The notes: generated by a model from the sequence alone, not told the origin. Positions 35,957 to 45,507 are shown, counted from the first letter of the stretch. The stretch: 64,000 nt of DNA from CAVOKN01 sp963696505 (GCA_963696505.1 CAVOKN010000023.1:282199-346198), one strand, 5' to 3'. Translations and numbers: made by a program.

Positions 35957-37912
35957 ATGGCGGTCGAGCGCGAGGAGGCTCTCGACACCTTTCCGCGGCT
36001 CCTGCTGGAGCACGCCCGCGTGCGCGGCGCGCGCCCGGCGATGCGGGAAAAGGAATTCGGCATCTGGCAGACCTGGAGCTGGCGCCAGGTCGCCCAAGAG
36101 GTCCGGGCGCTCGCCTGCGGCCTGGCCGAATTGGGCCTCAAGCGCGGCGACAATCTTGCCATCATCGGCGACAACCGGCCGCGGCTCTACTGGGCCATGT
36201 GCGCGGCGCAATGCCTGGGCGCGGTGCCGGTGCCGCTTTACCAGGACGCGGTGGCGCAGGAAATGGAATTCGTCCTGCGCGACGCCGAGATCCGTTTCGC
36301 CGTGGTCGAGGACCAGGAACAGGTAGACAAGCTGTTCGAGGTGAAGGAGCGCTGCCCCCAGCTCGAACACATCCTGTTCGACGACACCCGCGGCATGCGC
36401 CACTACACGCACACCTTCCTCCAGAGCCTGGACGAGGTGCAGGCCATGGGGCGCATCCACGATGCCAACCAGCCTGGCTTCCTCGACAGCGAGATCGCGC
36501 GGGGTCGCAACGACGATGTGGCGGTCATGCTCTACACCTCGGGCACCACCGGCAAGCCCAAGGGCGTATGCCAGACGCACCGTGCCTTCATCGAGTCGGC
36601 GCGCGGCGCCTGCGGTTTCGACCGCCTGGGGCCGGATGACGAAATCCTGTCCTATCTGCCCATGGCCTGGGTCGGCGACCATCTGTTCTCCTATGCGCAG
36701 GCGATGTTCGCCGGCTTCACCATCAACTGTCCCGAATCCGGCGACACGGTGATGACCGACCTGCGGGAGATCGGTCCCACCTACTATTTCGCGCCGCCAC
36801 GGGTGTTCGAGAATCTGCTCACCCAGGTGATGATCCGCATGGAGGACGCCGGCTTTCTCAAGCGCCGGCTGTTCCATTTTTTCATGGCCGTGGCGCGGCG
36901 CTGCGGCGCCGAGATCCTGGACGGCAAGCCGGTGGGCGCGGCGGATCGTCTGCTCCATGCTATTGGCAACGTGCTGATATACGGCCCGCTGCGCAATGTG
37001 CTGGGCATGAGCCGCATCCGCGTGGCCTACACCGCGGGGGCGGCGATCGGCCCCGACCTGTTCCGCTTCTACCGCTCCATCGGCATCAACCTGAAGCAGC
37101 TCTATGGCTCCACCGAGACCTGCGCCTACGTCTGTCTGCAACCCGACGGCGAGATCAAGTTCGATTCCGTCGGCAAGCCGGCACCCGGCGTGGAGGTGAA
37201 GATCGCGGAAAGCGGCGAGGTGCTGGTGCGCGGCCCGATGCTGCTCAAGGAGTACTACAAGCGCCCCGACGCCACGGCCGAGTCGCTGGATGGGCAGGGT
37301 TACTTCCACACCGGCGATGCCGGTTTCATCGACACCGACGGGCACCTCAAGATCATCGACCGTGCCAAGGACGTAGGCAAGCTTGCCGGCGGCGCGGTGT
37401 TCGCGCCCAACTACATCGAGAACAAGCTCAAGTTCTTCCCCCACATCAAGGAGGCGGTGGCCTTCGGCCACGGCCGCGAGCGGGTCTGCGCCTTTATCAA
37501 CATCGACATGGGCTCGGTGGGCAACTGGGCGGAGCGGCGCGGCCTCGCCTACTCGGGCTACCCCGACCTCGCCCAGAAGGACGTGGTCTATGCCCTGATC
37601 CAGGAGTGCGTCGAGAAGGTCAACGCCGAACTGGCGGGCGACGCCATGGTGGCGGACACCCAGGTGCATCGCTTCCTCATCCTGCACAAGGAACTCGACC
37701 CGGATGACGACGAGCTGACCCGCACGCGCAAGGTGCGCCGTGGCTTCGTCGCCGAGAAATATGCCGTTCTGATCGACGCCCTGTATTCCGGCAAGGCATC
37801 CCAGTTCATCGAGACCCAGGTCAAGTTCGAGGACGGCCGCAGCGGCAAGGTGGCGGCGGACTTGCGCATCTGCGATACGAAGACCTTCCCGTCTGTCCGC
37901 AAGGCTGCATGA
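35957..37912 (+). CDS. long-chain-type acyl-CoA synthetase (AMP-forming)
   Basis: A 651-residue ANL-superfamily ligase that activates carboxylic acids to CoA thioesters. The P-loop YTSGTTGKPKGV, the QLYGSTETC motif and the HTGDAGFIDTDGHLKIIDRAKD hinge region are all present. The ATG at 35957 is 8 bases after GGAGGAG. It overlaps the liv ATPase gene by four bases and appears to head the transporter operon, a linkage seen in betaproteobacteria that take up aromatic or branched-chain acids. Confidence 0.92.
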   Translation: MAVEREEALDTFPRLLLEHARVRGARPAMREKEFGIWQTWSWRQVAQEVRALACGLAELGLKRGDNLAIIGDNRPRLYWAMCAAQCLGAVPVPLYQDAVAQEMEFVLRDAEIRFAVVEDQEQVDKLFEVKERCPQLEHILFDDTRGMRHYTHTFLQSLDEVQAMGRIHDANQPGFLDSEIARGRNDDVAVMLYTSGTTGKPKGVCQTHRAFIESARGACGFDRLGPDDEILSYLPMAWVGDHLFSYAQAMFAGFTINCPESGDTVMTDLREIGPTYYFAPPRVFENLLTQVMIRMEDAGFLKRRLFHFFMAVARRCGAEILDGKPVGAADRLLHAIGNVLIYGPLRNVLGMSRIRVAYTAGAAIGPDLFRFYRSIGINLKQLYGSTETCAYVCLQPDGEIKFDSVGKPAPGVEVKIAESGEVLVRGPMLLKEYYKRPDATAESLDGQGYFHTGDAGFIDTDGHLKIIDRAKDVGKLAGGAVFAPNYIENKLKFFPHIKEAVAFGHGRERVCAFINIDMGSVGNWAERRGLAYSGYPDLAQKDVVYALIQECVEKVNAELAGDAMVADTQVHRFLILHKELDPDDDELTRTRKVRRGFVAEKYAVLIDALYSGKASQFIETQVKFEDGRSGKVAADLRICDTKTFPSVRKAA

Positions 37913-38694
37913 TGGCGCGGCGGATAGGCGACGTCATCCTCGACCTGAAAGGCATCTCGCTGGCCTTCGGCGGCGTCAAGGCGCTGACCGACATCTCCTT
38001 CGACGTGCGCGAGCACGAGATCCGCGCCATCATCGGCCCCAATGGCGCGGGCAAGAGTTCGATGCTCAACGTGATCAACGGCGTGTACCGGCCGCAGGAG
38101 GGGGAGATCGTCTTCCGCGGCGAGCATCGGCGCGACATGAACACCCACGAGGCGGCGGCCCAGGGGATTGGCCGCACCTTCCAGAATATCGCCCTGTTCA
38201 AGGGTATGAGCGTGCTCGACAACCTGATGACCGGGCGCAACCTCAGGATGAAGGCGAGCTTTCTCGAACAGGCAATTTACTGGGGCCGGGCGCAGCGCGA
38301 GGAACTGGAGCACCGCGCCAAGGTGGAGGAGATCATCGACTTCCTGGAAATCCAGCACATCCGCAAGACCCCCGTCGGGCGCCTGCCCTACGGCCTGCAG
38401 AAGCGGGTGGAACTCGGTCGGGCGCTGGCGATGGAGCCGAGCATGCTGCTGCTCGACGAGCCGATGGCGGGAATGAACGTCGAGGAAAAGCAGGATATGT
38501 GCCGCTTCGTCCTCGACGTGAACGACCAGTTCGGCACCACCATGGTCCTCATCGAGCATGACATGGCGGTGGTGATGGACATCTCCGACCGGGTGGTGGT
38601 GCTGGACTACGGCAAGAAGATCGCCGACGGCACGCCGAATGAAGTGAAGCACAATGCGGACGTGATCGCGGCGTATTTGGGGACGGCGTACTGA
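37909..38694 (+). CDS. livG: branched-chain amino acid-type ABC transporter ATPase (LivG)
   Basis: A 261-residue ATPase of the LivG type: Walker A GPNGAGKSS, signature-like PYGLQKRVELGRAL, Walker B LLLDEPMAGM. It overlaps the ligase stop by four bases. It pairs with LivF for uptake of hydrophobic amino acids or other small carboxylates. Confidence 0.92.
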   Translation: MMARRIGDVILDLKGISLAFGGVKALTDISFDVREHEIRAIIGPNGAGKSSMLNVINGVYRPQEGEIVFRGEHRRDMNTHEAAAQGIGRTFQNIALFKGMSVLDNLMTGRNLRMKASFLEQAIYWGRAQREELEHRAKVEEIIDFLEIQHIRKTPVGRLPYGLQKRVELGRALAMEPSMLLLDEPMAGMNVEEKQDMCRFVLDVNDQFGTTMVLIEHDMAVVMDISDRVVVLDYGKKIADGTPNEVKHNADVIAAYLGTAY

Positions 38695-38697
38695 TGA

Positions 38698-38826
38698 GGA
38701 TTCAGGATTCAGGATTCAGGATTCAGGATTCAGGATTCAGGATTCAGGATTCAGGATTCAGGATTCAGGAAGAACCCCTTGCGCCCCACTGTTTGCTGAA
38801 TCCTAGCTCCTAGATCCCGAATCCTG
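38698..38826. repeat. dyad heptamer array (GGATTCA)n with reverse arm
   Basis: About ten uninterrupted copies of GGATTCA (38698-38769), a 26-base spacer, then reverse-complement-type units TGAATCC, TAGCTCC, TAGATCC, CGAATCC (38796-38825). It separates livG from livH, both on the plus strand, and could form a long hairpin in the transcript. Confidence 0.9.
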
Positions 38827-38833
38827 CCTATTC

Positions 38834-39760
38834 ATGCAGTTCTTCTTTGAGGTTCTTATCGGCGGGCTGCTCAGCGGGGTGCTCTACGCTCTGGTCGCGC
38901 TGGGCTTCGTGCTGATCTACAAGGCGTCCGGGGTGTTCAACTTCGCCCAGGGGGCGATGGTGTTCTTTGCCGCGCTGACCTTCGTCGGCTTCCAGGAAGT
39001 GCTGCCGGGCTGGCTCGGGCTGGACGCGGATTCGAGTGCGGTGTTCTGGATCGCCCTGCTGCTGGCCCTGGCGTCGATGGTGCTGTTGAGCGTCGTCACC
39101 GAGCGCGTCGTGCTGCGCCCGCTGGTGAATCAGCCCCAGATCACGCTGTTCATGGCGACCATCGGCCTTACCTTCCTGATCGAGGGGCTGGCGCAGGGCA
39201 TCTGGGGTGCCAACGTGCGCGGGCTGGAACTGGGGATCCAGGACGAACCGATAGCCTGGCTGATGGACAACGCCGGCATCGGCGTGTCCAAGTTCGACCT
39301 CTTCGCTGCCGGCATTGCCGCGGCGCTGGTCGTGGCACTGGCGCTGTTGTTCCAATACACGCGCATCGGCCGGGCGCTGCGCGCGGTGGCCGACGACCAC
39401 CAGGCCGCCCTTGCCATTGGCATTCCGCTGCAAACCATCTGGCGCGTCGTCTGGTCGGTGGCCGGCTTTGTGGCGCTGGTGGCGGGGCTGATCTGGGGCG
39501 CGCGCAACGGCGTGCAGTTCGCGCTGACTTTCACCGCGCTGAAGGCATTGCCGGTGCTGATCCTCGGCGGCTTCACCTCGGTGCCGGGCGCCATCGTCGG
39601 TGGCCTGATCGTCGGCGCAAGCGAGAAGCTGGCAGAGATCTATATCGGTCCCTACGTCGGCGGCGGCATCGAGTCCTGGTTCCCCTACCTGCTGGCGCTG
39701 GCTTTCCTGCTGGTCCGGCCGGAGGGATTGTTCGGGGAGAAACACATTGCTCGCGTCTAG
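38834..39760 (+). CDS. livH: branched-chain amino acid-type ABC permease (LivH)
   Basis: A 308-residue inner-membrane permease with about eight hydrophobic helices. It has the LivH-family ADDHQAALAIGI loop that contacts the ATPase and the GGFTSVPGAIVGGLIVG segment. It starts directly downstream of the heptamer array, with no good Shine-Dalgarno sequence visible between them. Confidence 0.93.
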   Translation: MQFFFEVLIGGLLSGVLYALVALGFVLIYKASGVFNFAQGAMVFFAALTFVGFQEVLPGWLGLDADSSAVFWIALLLALASMVLLSVVTERVVLRPLVNQPQITLFMATIGLTFLIEGLAQGIWGANVRGLELGIQDEPIAWLMDNAGIGVSKFDLFAAGIAAALVVALALLFQYTRIGRALRAVADDHQAALAIGIPLQTIWRVVWSVAGFVALVAGLIWGARNGVQFALTFTALKALPVLILGGFTSVPGAIVGGLIVGASEKLAEIYIGPYVGGGIESWFPYLLALAFLLVRPEGLFGEKHIARV

Positions 39761-39786
39761 GCAGCCGAGGCGCCAGCCGACTCATC

Positions 39787-40854
39787 ATGCTCTATAGAGA
39801 AGCCGGCCAGTTCAAGGTCAGTTACCGCGAGGACCAGCAGATCTTCCCGATCCGCCAGGACCGCATTGCCGTCGCGCTGCTGATCGGCTTTTTCTATCTG
39901 GTCGTTCCCTACTTCGCCGACCAGTACTGGCTGCAGGCAATCCTGATCCCGACGCTGATCTTCTCCCTCGCTGCGATCGGCCTCAACATCCTGACGGGTT
40001 ACGCCGGCCAGTTGTCCCTGGGCTCGGCCGCCTTCATGGCGGTGGGCGCCTTCGCCGCCTACAACTTCATCTTGCGGGTGCCGGGCATGCCCATCCTCGG
40101 CGCCTTCGCTCTGGCCGGGGTTGCCGCCGCGCTGGTGGGCATCGTGTTCGGCCTGCCGAGCCTGCGCATCAAGGGCTTCTACCTCGCGGTGGCGACCCTG
40201 GCGGCGCAGTTCTTCATCACTTGGGTGCTGACCAAGTTTCCCTGGTTCTCCAACAACAGTTCCTCCGGCGTCATCACCGCGCAGCAGGTGGAGATACTCG
40301 GCTACGCCTTCACGAGCCCGGAAAGTAAGTACCTGCTCACGCTGGCGGTGGTGAGTGTGCTGGCGCTGGCGGCCAAGAACATGGTGCGCAGTTCGGTGGG
40401 TCGGGCCTGGATGGCGGTGCGGGACATGGACGTGGCGGCGGAGGTGATCGGCATCCGCCTGATGCGCACCAAGCTGCTCGCCTTCGCCGTCAGTTCGTTC
40501 TACTGCGGCGTGGCCGGCGCGCTCTATGCCTACACCTACATCGGCACGGTGGAACCGGAGGGCTTCAACCTCGACCTGTCCTTCCGCATCCTGTTCATGG
40601 TGATCATCGGCGGCGTGGGGAGCATTCTCGGCTCTTTCCTCGGCGCCGGCTTCATCGTGCTGCTGCCGATCTTCCTGGACAATGTCGTGCCCCATCTGTT
40701 CGGCGGCGCCCTGCCGCAGAGCCTGACGTCGAACCTTCAGCTCATCATTTTTGGTGCGCTGATCATCTTCTTCCTGATCGTCGAACCCCACGGCCTGGCG
40801 CGGCTGTGGCAGATCGGCAAAGAAAAGCTGCGCCTGTGGCCGTTCCCGCATTGA
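39787..40854 (+). CDS. livM: branched-chain amino acid-type ABC permease (LivM)
   Basis: A 355-residue permease with multiple membrane helices. The family motifs GLNILTGYAGQLSLG and the late GGVGSILGSFLGA are present, and MDVAAEVIGI is the cytoplasmic coupling segment. It follows livH by 26 bases and pairs with it. Confidence 0.93.
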   Translation: MLYREAGQFKVSYREDQQIFPIRQDRIAVALLIGFFYLVVPYFADQYWLQAILIPTLIFSLAAIGLNILTGYAGQLSLGSAAFMAVGAFAAYNFILRVPGMPILGAFALAGVAAALVGIVFGLPSLRIKGFYLAVATLAAQFFITWVLTKFPWFSNNSSSGVITAQQVEILGYAFTSPESKYLLTLAVVSVLALAAKNMVRSSVGRAWMAVRDMDVAAEVIGIRLMRTKLLAFAVSSFYCGVAGALYAYTYIGTVEPEGFNLDLSFRILFMVIIGGVGSILGSFLGAGFIVLLPIFLDNVVPHLFGGALPQSLTSNLQLIIFGALIIFFLIVEPHGLARLWQIGKEKLRLWPFPH

Positions 40855-40889
40855 GCGCGCCCCATTATGATTTCGAGGAGGTCCAAACC

Positions 40890-42221
40890 ATGAGGAGACT
40901 ACAAATGAGATTGAGCCACGCCGCGCTGCTGGGAGTGGGCACCCTGCTCGCTGCATCCGCCTTCGCCCAGGCCAACGAACAGTTCATCGGCCTGCCCAGC
41001 TACCGGGTCGGCCCCTACGCCGCCGGCGGATCCGGCATCTATGGCGGCTGGATCGACTACATGAGCCTGATCAACGAGCGTGACGGCGGCATCAACGGCG
41101 TCAAGCTCACCTGGGAAGAGTGCGAGACCGAGTACAACAACGCCCGCGGCGTCGAGTGCTACGAACGCCTGAAGAAGAAAGGCCCCACCGGCAACACCGT
41201 TTTCCAGCCGCTGTCCACCGGCATCACCTATTCCGTGCTCGACAAGGCCGCGGTGGACAAGATTCCGCTGGTGACCATCGGCTACGGCCGTACCGACGCT
41301 GCCGACGGCCGCGTCTTTCCCTATGTCTTTCCCCTCATCACGACCTACTGGTCGCAGAACACGGCGATGATCAAATACATCGGCCAGAAGGAAGGGGGCA
41401 TGGAAAAGCTCTCCGGCAAGAAGATCGTCTATCTCTATCACGACTCCGCCTACGGCAAGGAAGGCATCGCCATGATGGAGGAGCAGGCGAAGAAGTACGG
41501 CTTCACGCCCACCTTCATCGCCGTGGTCCACCCGGGCAACGAGCAGCAGTCCCAGTGGCTGCAGATCCGCCAGGTGAAGCCCGACTGGGTGATCCTGTGG
41601 GGCTGGGGCGTGATGAACCCGACGGCGCTCAAGCAGGCGCAGAAGACCGGCTTTCCGCGGGAGAAGATGATAGGCGTGTGGTGGTCCGGCGCCGAGGAGG
41701 ACACGATTCCGGCGGGCGAGGCTGCCAAGGGCTTCGTCGCCGCCGGCTTCAACGTCGCGGGTAGCAACTATCCCGTGATCAAGGCCATCCAGGACAACGT
41801 CTACAAGAAGAACAAGGGCAACATGGAGGACAAGTCCCGCGTCGGCAGCGTGTATTACAACCGCGGCGTGGTGCACGGCATCATCACCGTCGAGGCGATC
41901 CGCAAGGCGCAGGAGAAATACGGCAAGAAACCGATCACCGGCGAGCAGATGCGCTGGGGCCTGGAAAACCTCAACATCGATACGGCGCGCCTCAAGGCCC
42001 TGGGTGCCGAAGGCTTCATGCCCGACCTGAAGGTTACCTGCGCCGACCACGAGGGCTCGGGCAAGGTCAAGTTCCAGCAGTGGGATGGCAAGCAGTGGAA
42101 GGTCATCACCGACTGGATCGACGCCGACAAGAGCCTGGTGCGGCCCAAGATCGAAGCCTCCGCGGCGGCCTATGCCAAGGAGAAGGGCATAACCCCGCGC
42201 GACTGCTCCAAGGAAATCTGA
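40890..42221 (+). CDS. periplasmic substrate-binding protein of the liv system
   Basis: A 443-residue Peripla_BP_6 binding protein with signal peptide (about residues 1-26, ending ASAFAQA). It includes the typical GGINGVKLTWEE and DSAYGKEG motifs. GAGGAGG sits before the first ATG; a second start 15 bases downstream (MRLSHAA) is also preceded by GAGGAG. Its length is longer than amino-acid-specific LivJ, as in binding proteins linked to aromatic or short carboxylate uptake. The substrate is unknown. Confidence 0.9.
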   Translation: MRRLQMRLSHAALLGVGTLLAASAFAQANEQFIGLPSYRVGPYAAGGSGIYGGWIDYMSLINERDGGINGVKLTWEECETEYNNARGVECYERLKKKGPTGNTVFQPLSTGITYSVLDKAAVDKIPLVTIGYGRTDAADGRVFPYVFPLITTYWSQNTAMIKYIGQKEGGMEKLSGKKIVYLYHDSAYGKEGIAMMEEQAKKYGFTPTFIAVVHPGNEQQSQWLQIRQVKPDWVILWGWGVMNPTALKQAQKTGFPREKMIGVWWSGAEEDTIPAGEAAKGFVAAGFNVAGSNYPVIKAIQDNVYKKNKGNMEDKSRVGSVYYNRGVVHGIITVEAIRKAQEKYGKKPITGEQMRWGLENLNIDTARLKALGAEGFMPDLKVTCADHEGSGKVKFQQWDGKQWKVITDWIDADKSLVRPKIEASAAAYAKEKGITPRDCSKEI

Positions 42222-42256
42222 CCCGCGTCGGGCGGACGGCTCCGCTGTCCGCCCTG

Positions 42257-42289
42257 CTCGACCCTCGACCCTCGATCTTCGACCCTCAG
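42257..42289. repeat. short heptamer array (CTCGACC) upstream of livF
   Basis: Four units CTCGACC, CTCGACC, CTCGATC, TTCGACC occupy the place where the livF ribosome-binding site would be expected. Sequence differs from GGATTCA but the 7-base period is kept. Confidence 0.7.
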
Positions 42290-42293
42290 CGCA

Positions 42294-43115
42294 ATGCTCG
42301 CTCCCGCCGCTCTGCCGCCCTACCTCAACATCAACAGCATCGAGGTCATCTACGACCACGTCATACTGGTGCTGAAGGGCGTGTCGCTGCAGGTGCGGCA
42401 GGGCAGCATCGTCGCCTTGCTCGGGGCCAACGGCGCGGGCAAGACCACGACGCTCAAGGCCATCTCCAACCTGCTGCGCGCCGAGCGCGGCGACGTCACC
42501 AAGGGCAGCATCGAGTTCCAGGGGCGGCGTGTCGATCAGCTCACGCCGGCGCAGCTCGTCAGGCTCGGCGTGATCCAGGTGATGGAAGGCCGCCACTGCT
42601 TCCAGCACCTCACGGTGGAGGAGAACCTGCTCACCGGCGCCTACACCCGTAGCGCCTCGCGCGCCCAGATCCGCCAGGATATGGAGATGGTGTATCAATA
42701 TTTTCCGCGCCTCAAGCAGCGTCGTACCGCCCAGTCCGGCTACACCTCCGGCGGCGAGCAGCAGATGACGGCCATCGGCCGCGCGCTGATGGCGCGGCCC
42801 ACCATGATCCTGCTGGACGAGCCGTCGATGGGTCTCGCGCCCCAGATCGTCGAGGAGATCTTCGAGATTGTCGGCAACCTCAACAAGAAGGAGAAGGTGA
42901 GCTTCCTGCTCGCCGAGCAGAACACCATGGTGGCGCTGCGCTTTGCCGACTTCGGTTACATCCTGGAGAACGGCCGGGTGGTGATGGAAGGCGACGCCCG
43001 GGAACTCGCCGCCAACGAGGACGTCAAGGAGTTCTATCTCGGTCTTGCGGGCGAGAAGCGCAAGAGCTTCCGCGACGTGAAGCACTACCGCCGTCGCAAG
43101 CGCTGGCTGGCATGA
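42294..43115 (+). CDS. livF: branched-chain amino acid-type ABC transporter ATPase (LivF)
   Basis: A 273-residue ATPase: Walker A GANGAGKTT, signature region SGGEQQMTAIGRAL, Walker B ILLDEPSMGLAP. The C-terminus is longer than usual and very basic (GEKRKSFRDVKHYRRRKRWL). It starts 72 bases after the binding-protein gene. Confidence 0.93.
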   Translation: MLAPAALPPYLNINSIEVIYDHVILVLKGVSLQVRQGSIVALLGANGAGKTTTLKAISNLLRAERGDVTKGSIEFQGRRVDQLTPAQLVRLGVIQVMEGRHCFQHLTVEENLLTGAYTRSASRAQIRQDMEMVYQYFPRLKQRRTAQSGYTSGGEQQMTAIGRALMARPTMILLDEPSMGLAPQIVEEIFEIVGNLNKKEKVSFLLAEQNTMVALRFADFGYILENGRVVMEGDARELAANEDVKEFYLGLAGEKRKSFRDVKHYRRRKRWLA

Positions 43116-43121
43116 TGGCGC

Positions 43122-43177
43122 GTAGGGTGCGCCGTGCGCACCGAGCCATTCATCAAGGTGCGCACGGCGCACCCTAC
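43122..43177. repeat. REP pair: two inverted copies of the GGTGCGCACGGCGCACC palindrome
   Basis: Two 21-base copies in opposite orientation (43122-43142 and 43157-43177), each itself palindromic, separated by 14 bases. They lie between livF and the PaaK-like gene and may attenuate or protect the transcript. Confidence 0.85.
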
Positions 43178-43200
43178 ATCGGCGGGGCGCATCCAGGGCA

Positions 43201-44436
43201 ATGAACCACTACGACGAACTCGAAACCCGCGACCCGGCGCAGCGCGAGCGCGACTTGCTGGCCCGGCTGCCCGGCTTCGTCGCCGACGCGCTCGCCCGCG
43301 CGCCGGCCTACGCGGGGCTCCATGCGCATGTCGCCGATCCCCAGGCACTGACTTCCCGCGCCGCACTTGCCCAGTTGCCGGTGTTGCGAAAGTCAGAGCT
43401 GCTGGAGCGGCAGAAAGCTGCCCGGCCCTTCGGCGGTTTCGCTGCCACCCGCTGGGGCGAGTGTCTGCGGGTTTTTGCCTCGCCGGGGCCGCTGTACGAA
43501 CCGGAGGGCCCACGGCGCGATTATTGGCGCCTCGCCCGGGCGCTGTTCGCCGCGGGTTTCCGCTCTGGCGAGCTGATCCACAACTGCTTCTCCTATCACT
43601 TCACCCCCGCCGGTTCGATGCTCGAAAGCGCAGCCCATGCGCTGGGGTGCACGGTGTTTCCCGGCGGGGTTGGGCAGGCCGAGCAGCAGGTGCAGGCCAT
43701 GGCCGACCTGCGACCCGCCGGCTACGTCGGCACGCCCTCCTTTCTGCGCATCATCCTTGAGAAAGCCGACGAGTTGGGTGTCGCGCTCCCGAGCGTGAAG
43801 AAGGCGCTGGTTTCCGGCGAGGCCTTCCCGCCCTCGCTGCGCGACTGGCTCGCCGCGCGCGGCATCCGGGGCTACCAGTGCTACGCCACCGGCGACGTCG
43901 GCCTCATCGCCTACGAGACGCCGGCGCGGGAGGGCTTGGTCGTCGATGAAGATGTCATCGTCGAGATCGTGCGCCCCGGCACCGGCGATCCGCTGCCCGA
44001 GGGAGAGGTCGGCGAGGTGGTGGTCACCGCCTTCAACCCCGACTATCCGCTGATCCGCTTCGGCACCGGCGACCTCTCGGCCATGCTGCCGGGCGTTTCG
44101 CCCTGCGGCCGCACCAACCAGCGCATCCGCGGCTGGCTGGGGCGCGCCGACCAGACCACCAAGGTCAAGGGCATGTTCGTGCACCCTTCTCAGGTGGCCG
44201 ATGTATCGAAGCGTCATCCCCGGGTCCTGCGCGCCAGGCTGGTGGTGGACAACCCGCAGCAAACCGACCGCATGAGCCTTCACTGCGAGACCTCGGAATC
44301 CGCCCCTGAACTGGCCGAGGCGATCGCTGCCACCCTGCGCGAATTGACCAAGCTGCGGGGCGAAGTCAAGCTGGTCGCCCCAGGCACCCTGCCCAACGAC
44401 GGAAAAGTGATCGAAGATGCCCGCAATTACGACTGA
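43201..44436 (+). CDS. phenylacetate-CoA ligase-like AMP-forming enzyme
   Basis: A 411-residue PaaK-like adenylate-forming enzyme: SFLRIILEKADELG, the CYATGDVGLIAYE region in place of the usual YGxTE motif, and RFGTGDLSAM. The canonical SSGTTGxP P-loop is replaced by ASPGPLYEPEG, so activity needs checking, though this variant is common in PaaK homologues adjacent to liv genes. It is separated from livF by a REP pair. The substrate is probably an aryl or short acyl acid. Confidence 0.85.
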   Translation: MNHYDELETRDPAQRERDLLARLPGFVADALARAPAYAGLHAHVADPQALTSRAALAQLPVLRKSELLERQKAARPFGGFAATRWGECLRVFASPGPLYEPEGPRRDYWRLARALFAAGFRSGELIHNCFSYHFTPAGSMLESAAHALGCTVFPGGVGQAEQQVQAMADLRPAGYVGTPSFLRIILEKADELGVALPSVKKALVSGEAFPPSLRDWLAARGIRGYQCYATGDVGLIAYETPAREGLVVDEDVIVEIVRPGTGDPLPEGEVGEVVVTAFNPDYPLIRFGTGDLSAMLPGVSPCGRTNQRIRGWLGRADQTTKVKGMFVHPSQVADVSKRHPRVLRARLVVDNPQQTDRMSLHCETSESAPELAEAIAATLRELTKLRGEVKLVAPGTLPNDGKVIEDARNYD

Positions 44437-45502
44437 TTCTGCCACCCTCCACCCCCTCACCCGCGAGCCGGAGAGGGCATGGGTCGTGGCGACGAAGATG
44501 CCGGCGATGGCCGGCCTCCCCCTCACCCGCGAGCGGGGGAGGGCGGGGGTGGGGGCATTGGGCTTCGGAACCCGCCATGGATTCTGGCGTGGCCTCGCGG
44601 CGGCATTCCTCGCCCCCTGCGCCCTGCTGGCAGCCAACCCCGCCCCCGCCGGCCTCAAGGAGTACCCATTCCGCATCGAATCGGTGGAGGCGGATGGCGG
44701 GCACGAACTGCTGGCGCACAACGAGGGGCCGGCGCCGATCTCGGTGCGGGCGATGCTTACCGAGCAGGACAACATAAGCAGCGACCGCGCGTGGCCGATC
44801 GCCACCGTGGTTGCGCCGCGCCAGACGGTCCTGCTGGCGCGCGTCAAGCGCGCTTCGCCGCTCGCCGGCTACCGATTCGGCTTCAGCTATCGCCACCAGT
44901 TCGGCGCCGCCGGCGCGTTCCAGTCGCCGAGTGCCGTCTATCGTCTGCCCTTCGAGGACGGGCGTACCTTCCTGATCAGCCAGTCCCATGGCGGCATCAT
45001 GACGACGCATGCAACGCCGGACAGCGCCCATGCCGTGGACATCGTCATGCCGGAGCGCACGCCCATCGTGGCCGCCCGCGCCGGCGTGGTGATCGACATC
45101 GAGAACTTCCACGTGCGCGGTGGCCGCGACGCGGAACTGCTGGACAAGGCCAACTCGGTGACCATCCTGCACGAGGATGGCACCCTCGCGCGCTACGTCC
45201 ACCTCGTCGCCGGCCAGTACACCTGGGTCGGCCAGTCAGTGCAGGCCGGCACCCATATCGGCTATTCCGGCAACACTGGCTATTCCTCCGGCCCGCACCT
45301 CCACTTCGTGGTGCTCGCCACCCGTTTCAATGCCGACGGAACCATCGGCCATCTCTCGCAACCGGTGAAGTTCCATGCCTTCAAGCCGGCACTGCATTTC
45401 GCGCCGGTGCAGGGCATGGTGGTCACTTCCAACTACGATTCGCCCGGTGCGCCGCCCCCCGTGCTGCCGATCGGCGCCGAGCGCCTGCCCACCGCGCGCT
45501 GA
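44417..45502 (+). CDS. M23-family metallopeptidase
   Basis: A 361-residue LytM/M23 endopeptidase of the cell wall: AHAVDIVMPERTPI and SGPHLHFVV carry the zinc ligands of the family. The ATG at 44417 overlaps the previous gene by 20 bases, but residues 1-50 are encoded by two REP-like direct repeats (CCCTCACCCGCGAGC...). A signal-like segment (GFWRGLAAAFLAPCALLA) follows at 55-72. A TTG at 44558, just before this segment, may be the real start. Confidence 0.82.
   Translation: MPAITTDSATLHPLTREPERAWVVATKMPAMAGLPLTRERGRAGVGALGFGTRHGFWRGLAAAFLAPCALLAANPAPAGLKEYPFRIESVEADGGHELLAHNEGPAPISVRAMLTEQDNISSDRAWPIATVVAPRQTVLLARVKRASPLAGYRFGFSYRHQFGAAGAFQSPSAVYRLPFEDGRTFLISQSHGGIMTTHATPDSAHAVDIVMPERTPIVAARAGVVIDIENFHVRGGRDAELLDKANSVTILHEDGTLARYVHLVAGQYTWVGQSVQAGTHIGYSGNTGYSSGPHLHFVVLATRFNADGTIGHLSQPVKFHAFKPALHFAPVQGMVVTSNYDSPGAPPPVLPIGAERLPTAR
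44446..44556. repeat. two REP-like direct repeats at the M23 gene start
   Basis: CCCCTCACCCGCGAGC appears at 44453 and 44519, each followed by a G-rich complement, the second with GGAGGGCGGGGGTGGGGGCATTG. The block resembles 31557-31604. It is open in the peptidase frame. Confidence 0.7.
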
Positions 45503-45507
45503 TTGCG

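Noticed and set aside
35309..37687. Minus-strand open frame of 792 codons opposite the dehydrogenase and ligase genes
   Set aside because: Spans two real plus-strand genes and has no conserved motif.
38698..38769. Heptamer array considered as a CRISPR array
   Set aside because: The repeat unit is 7 bases with no spacers and no cas genes nearby.
40899..43172. Minus-strand open frame of 757 codons opposite the liv genes
   Set aside because: Antisense of the binding protein and LivF; no start or domain evidence.
43122..43177. Inverted REP pair considered as a rho-independent terminator
   Set aside because: Strong stem but no T-tract, and the same sequence recurs as a dispersed palindrome elsewhere.
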